From positions 1-34,367 of the forward strand of contig JAKSDJ010000868.1 of the NCBI GenBank assembly GCA_022360155.1: a stretch of 34,367 nt of DNA, given 5' to 3'. The first letter of the stretch is position 1. Every line of letters begins with the position of its first letter. The stretch is from Chloroflexales bacterium (GTDB lineage: Bacteria > Chloroflexota > Chloroflexia > Chloroflexales > Chloroflexaceae). This document shows positions 33,173-34,367 of the stretch, piece after piece. The translations under genes and the position numbers were made by a program. Below the pieces are notes generated by a model. That model was not told the DNA's origin and searched no databases. It was given only the letters and a program-made list of their open reading frames with translations.

Positions 33173-34345
33173 TTATTCAACAGATTCGCTCTTTTTAGCA
33201 AAGTATCTTGGATAATAAGTTTGCAAATACTCTACTATGCCTCTAATTAGCGAGGTATCATAAGCTCTCGCCTTCAAAGTCTCCTCCGCCTCGATTAAGG
33301 TTTGTGCTAATTGTCGGATAGAGTCAGGCGAAGAGTTTATCCAGAGGATGCAAGGATAAGAGTCTTCTTCATCTTGGCTAAGCCTTTCCTGCGCCTCTAA
33401 AGATGCACGGAGTAAGGTTTTCCATCCTTCCGTTAAATCATTTCCACGATTAATCCATTCTGCAAGAGGTGCTATGACTACCTCATTTTTATAATATTGC
33501 CCATTAGACGAGAAATAATGCGCTAACCCATCCAGCAGTAATCTTAGCCAGGTATCATCAATCACTTGTGGACTTGTAAAGAACGGTAACGCATCGAAGG
33601 CATTTTCGCAAGCTGCAATAGCTAGAGCGTCGGCTAGCCTTTGTTGTGATGAAGTGGAAAGTGTGCTAAAGTTGCTCAGACCAACTCTCTGCACAAAGCG
33701 ACCTGCGGGATTTGCTTTGTCAAAATCAGTTCCGCGCGTATTCGTGTCAGTTGTCGCAAGATCAGACACAAGCCTTTCTAGCAATATATCTGTGAAAAAT
33801 GAGCTTTCTTTGTTCTCCAGCTCTGGATATACCTTGTAAATATGAATACGCAGCTCGGCGCTAATTTGCTGTAACTGGTTTGCGTCGATTGACCCTGTTC
33901 CGACAATTTCCTCAAGAGCGCGAATCATTAGCTTGTCCGGTGTTGCTTCGGCAGCCACTTCTGTAATGACAAAGCGAATTATCCTATCTCGACCTAAATT
34001 GCCGAGATAATTCAGTGAATCAGGCCGAGCGCCAAGGATAATAGTTGCAGCCCGAAGATCGCTATCTAATAAAGGTTGAATTGCCTGAACGACTTCCTGT
34101 AAACGATCAGATAATTGTCGAACCATTGAGGCCAAGAACAATCTTATATTTTCTTGTGTTAGAGGTGTCGCACCTTTATCTTGATACGTGCATAGCATCG
34201 ACTTTACTAGCCTAATATATAAATCTCCGCGCAGCCTTCTAAGCATTTCGCGAACATGTGAATCAATAGTGGAGGTTTCACGGGATGGAAGGAAGAACGG
34301 GTCTTTGAAGTGGGTCCCGCGGTACCTGGCAAGAAGGACGTTCAC
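33173..34345 (-). CDS. Unrecognised 390-residue mostly helical protein
   Basis: A GTG start at 34345 has GGGGGAG ten bases upstream, so the gene is probably complete at its 5' end. I recognise no domain. It appears soluble and largely alpha-helical, with no signal peptide or membrane segment, and with many acidic and Ser/Thr residues. Notable points are an N-terminal RYRGTHFKDPFFLPS segment, a repeated pattern of LxxLL helices, and a late PCILWINSSPDSIRQLAQTL that looks like a strand-helix unit. The DNA is more AT-rich than mrp and the peptidase gene, which suggests different origin. It could belong with genes beyond the right edge. Confidence 0.6.
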   Translation of the reverse strand: MNVLLARYRGTHFKDPFFLPSRETSTIDSHVREMLRRLRGDLYIRLVKSMLCTYQDKGATPLTQENIRLFLASMVRQLSDRLQEVVQAIQPLLDSDLRAATIILGARPDSLNYLGNLGRDRIIRFVITEVAAEATPDKLMIRALEEIVGTGSIDANQLQQISAELRIHIYKVYPELENKESSFFTDILLERLVSDLATTDTNTRGTDFDKANPAGRFVQRVGLSNFSTLSTSSQQRLADALAIAACENAFDALPFFTSPQVIDDTWLRLLLDGLAHYFSSNGQYYKNEVVIAPLAEWINRGNDLTEGWKTLLRASLEAQERLSQDEEDSYPCILWINSSPDSIRQLAQTLIEAEETLKARAYDTSLIRGIVEYLQTYYPRYFAKKSESVE

Positions 34346-34367
34346 ATTGCGACTGCTCCCCCTTTTA

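Noticed and set aside
1-34367. CRISPR arrays, rRNA or tRNA genes, phage structural genes
   Set aside because: No regularly spaced identical repeats, no conserved RNA motifs and no phage-like gene order seen.

Overview
The window looks like a chromosomal segment of a member of the Chloroflexota (green non-sulfur phylum; a Roseiflexus/Chloroflexus/Herpetosiphon-like or related environmental lineage). This is an inference from gene style, not a sequence match. The pointers are short degenerate intergenic repeats, a VapBC-like remnant, a small protein resembling the N-terminal leucine/proline-rich module of Chloroflexota STAND/TIR-type proteins, a PAS-STAS protein, and catabolic operons with dipeptide-type ABC transporters. 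Base composition varies: the metallopeptidase/Mrp pair near 31-33 kb is GC-rich, while the last gene is clearly more AT-rich.

Layout. 1-0.9 kb (minus strand): a VapBC-like antitoxin with a PIN toxin broken by an internal deletion, and a 49-residue protein. 1.0-3.3 kb: a NarL-type histidine kinase/response regulator pair behind a good promoter. 4.1-9.8 kb: a complete five-gene peptide/opine-type ABC importer (lipoprotein, two permeases, two ATPases). 10.2-15.1 kb: an Asp/Glu/hydantoin racemase, an EthD-like protein and the two hydantoinase/oxoprolinase subunits HyuA and HyuB. Together these suggest uptake and opening of a cyclic amide. Two copies of one non-coding transposable element, each with terminal inverted repeats and its own perfect 10-bp target duplication, sit on either side of the ABC operon. 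After hyuB come a hairpin and two copies of a 38-bp repeat, each carrying a ribosome binding site and ATG. A minus-strand acyltransferase-3 gene follows.

16.5-18.1 kb is gene-poor: a truncated-looking conserved ORF, a 58-residue ORF and two further inverted-repeat elements, one with a 9-bp target duplication. 18.1-27.8 kb is a myo-inositol catabolic locus. A divergent LacI-family repressor faces the operon iolE - Gfo/Idh dehydrogenase - iolC - iolB - LacD-like aldolase - iolD, with iolG following after a repeat-bearing gap. The operon promoter is abutted by a perfect 22-bp-arm palindrome, the likely operator. A class I LacD-type aldolase stands where IolJ would be expected; no IolA and no inositol transporter are in the window.

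27.8-30.9 kb holds a dehydrogenase fragment, a hairpin cluster, a four-PAS/STAS protein of stressosome type (minus) and a transposase remnant. 31.0-33.0 kb encodes an M24 metallopeptidase and an Mrp/NBP35-type iron-sulfur carrier ATPase, flanked by short degenerate repeats. The window ends with an unrecognised 390-residue minus-strand protein.
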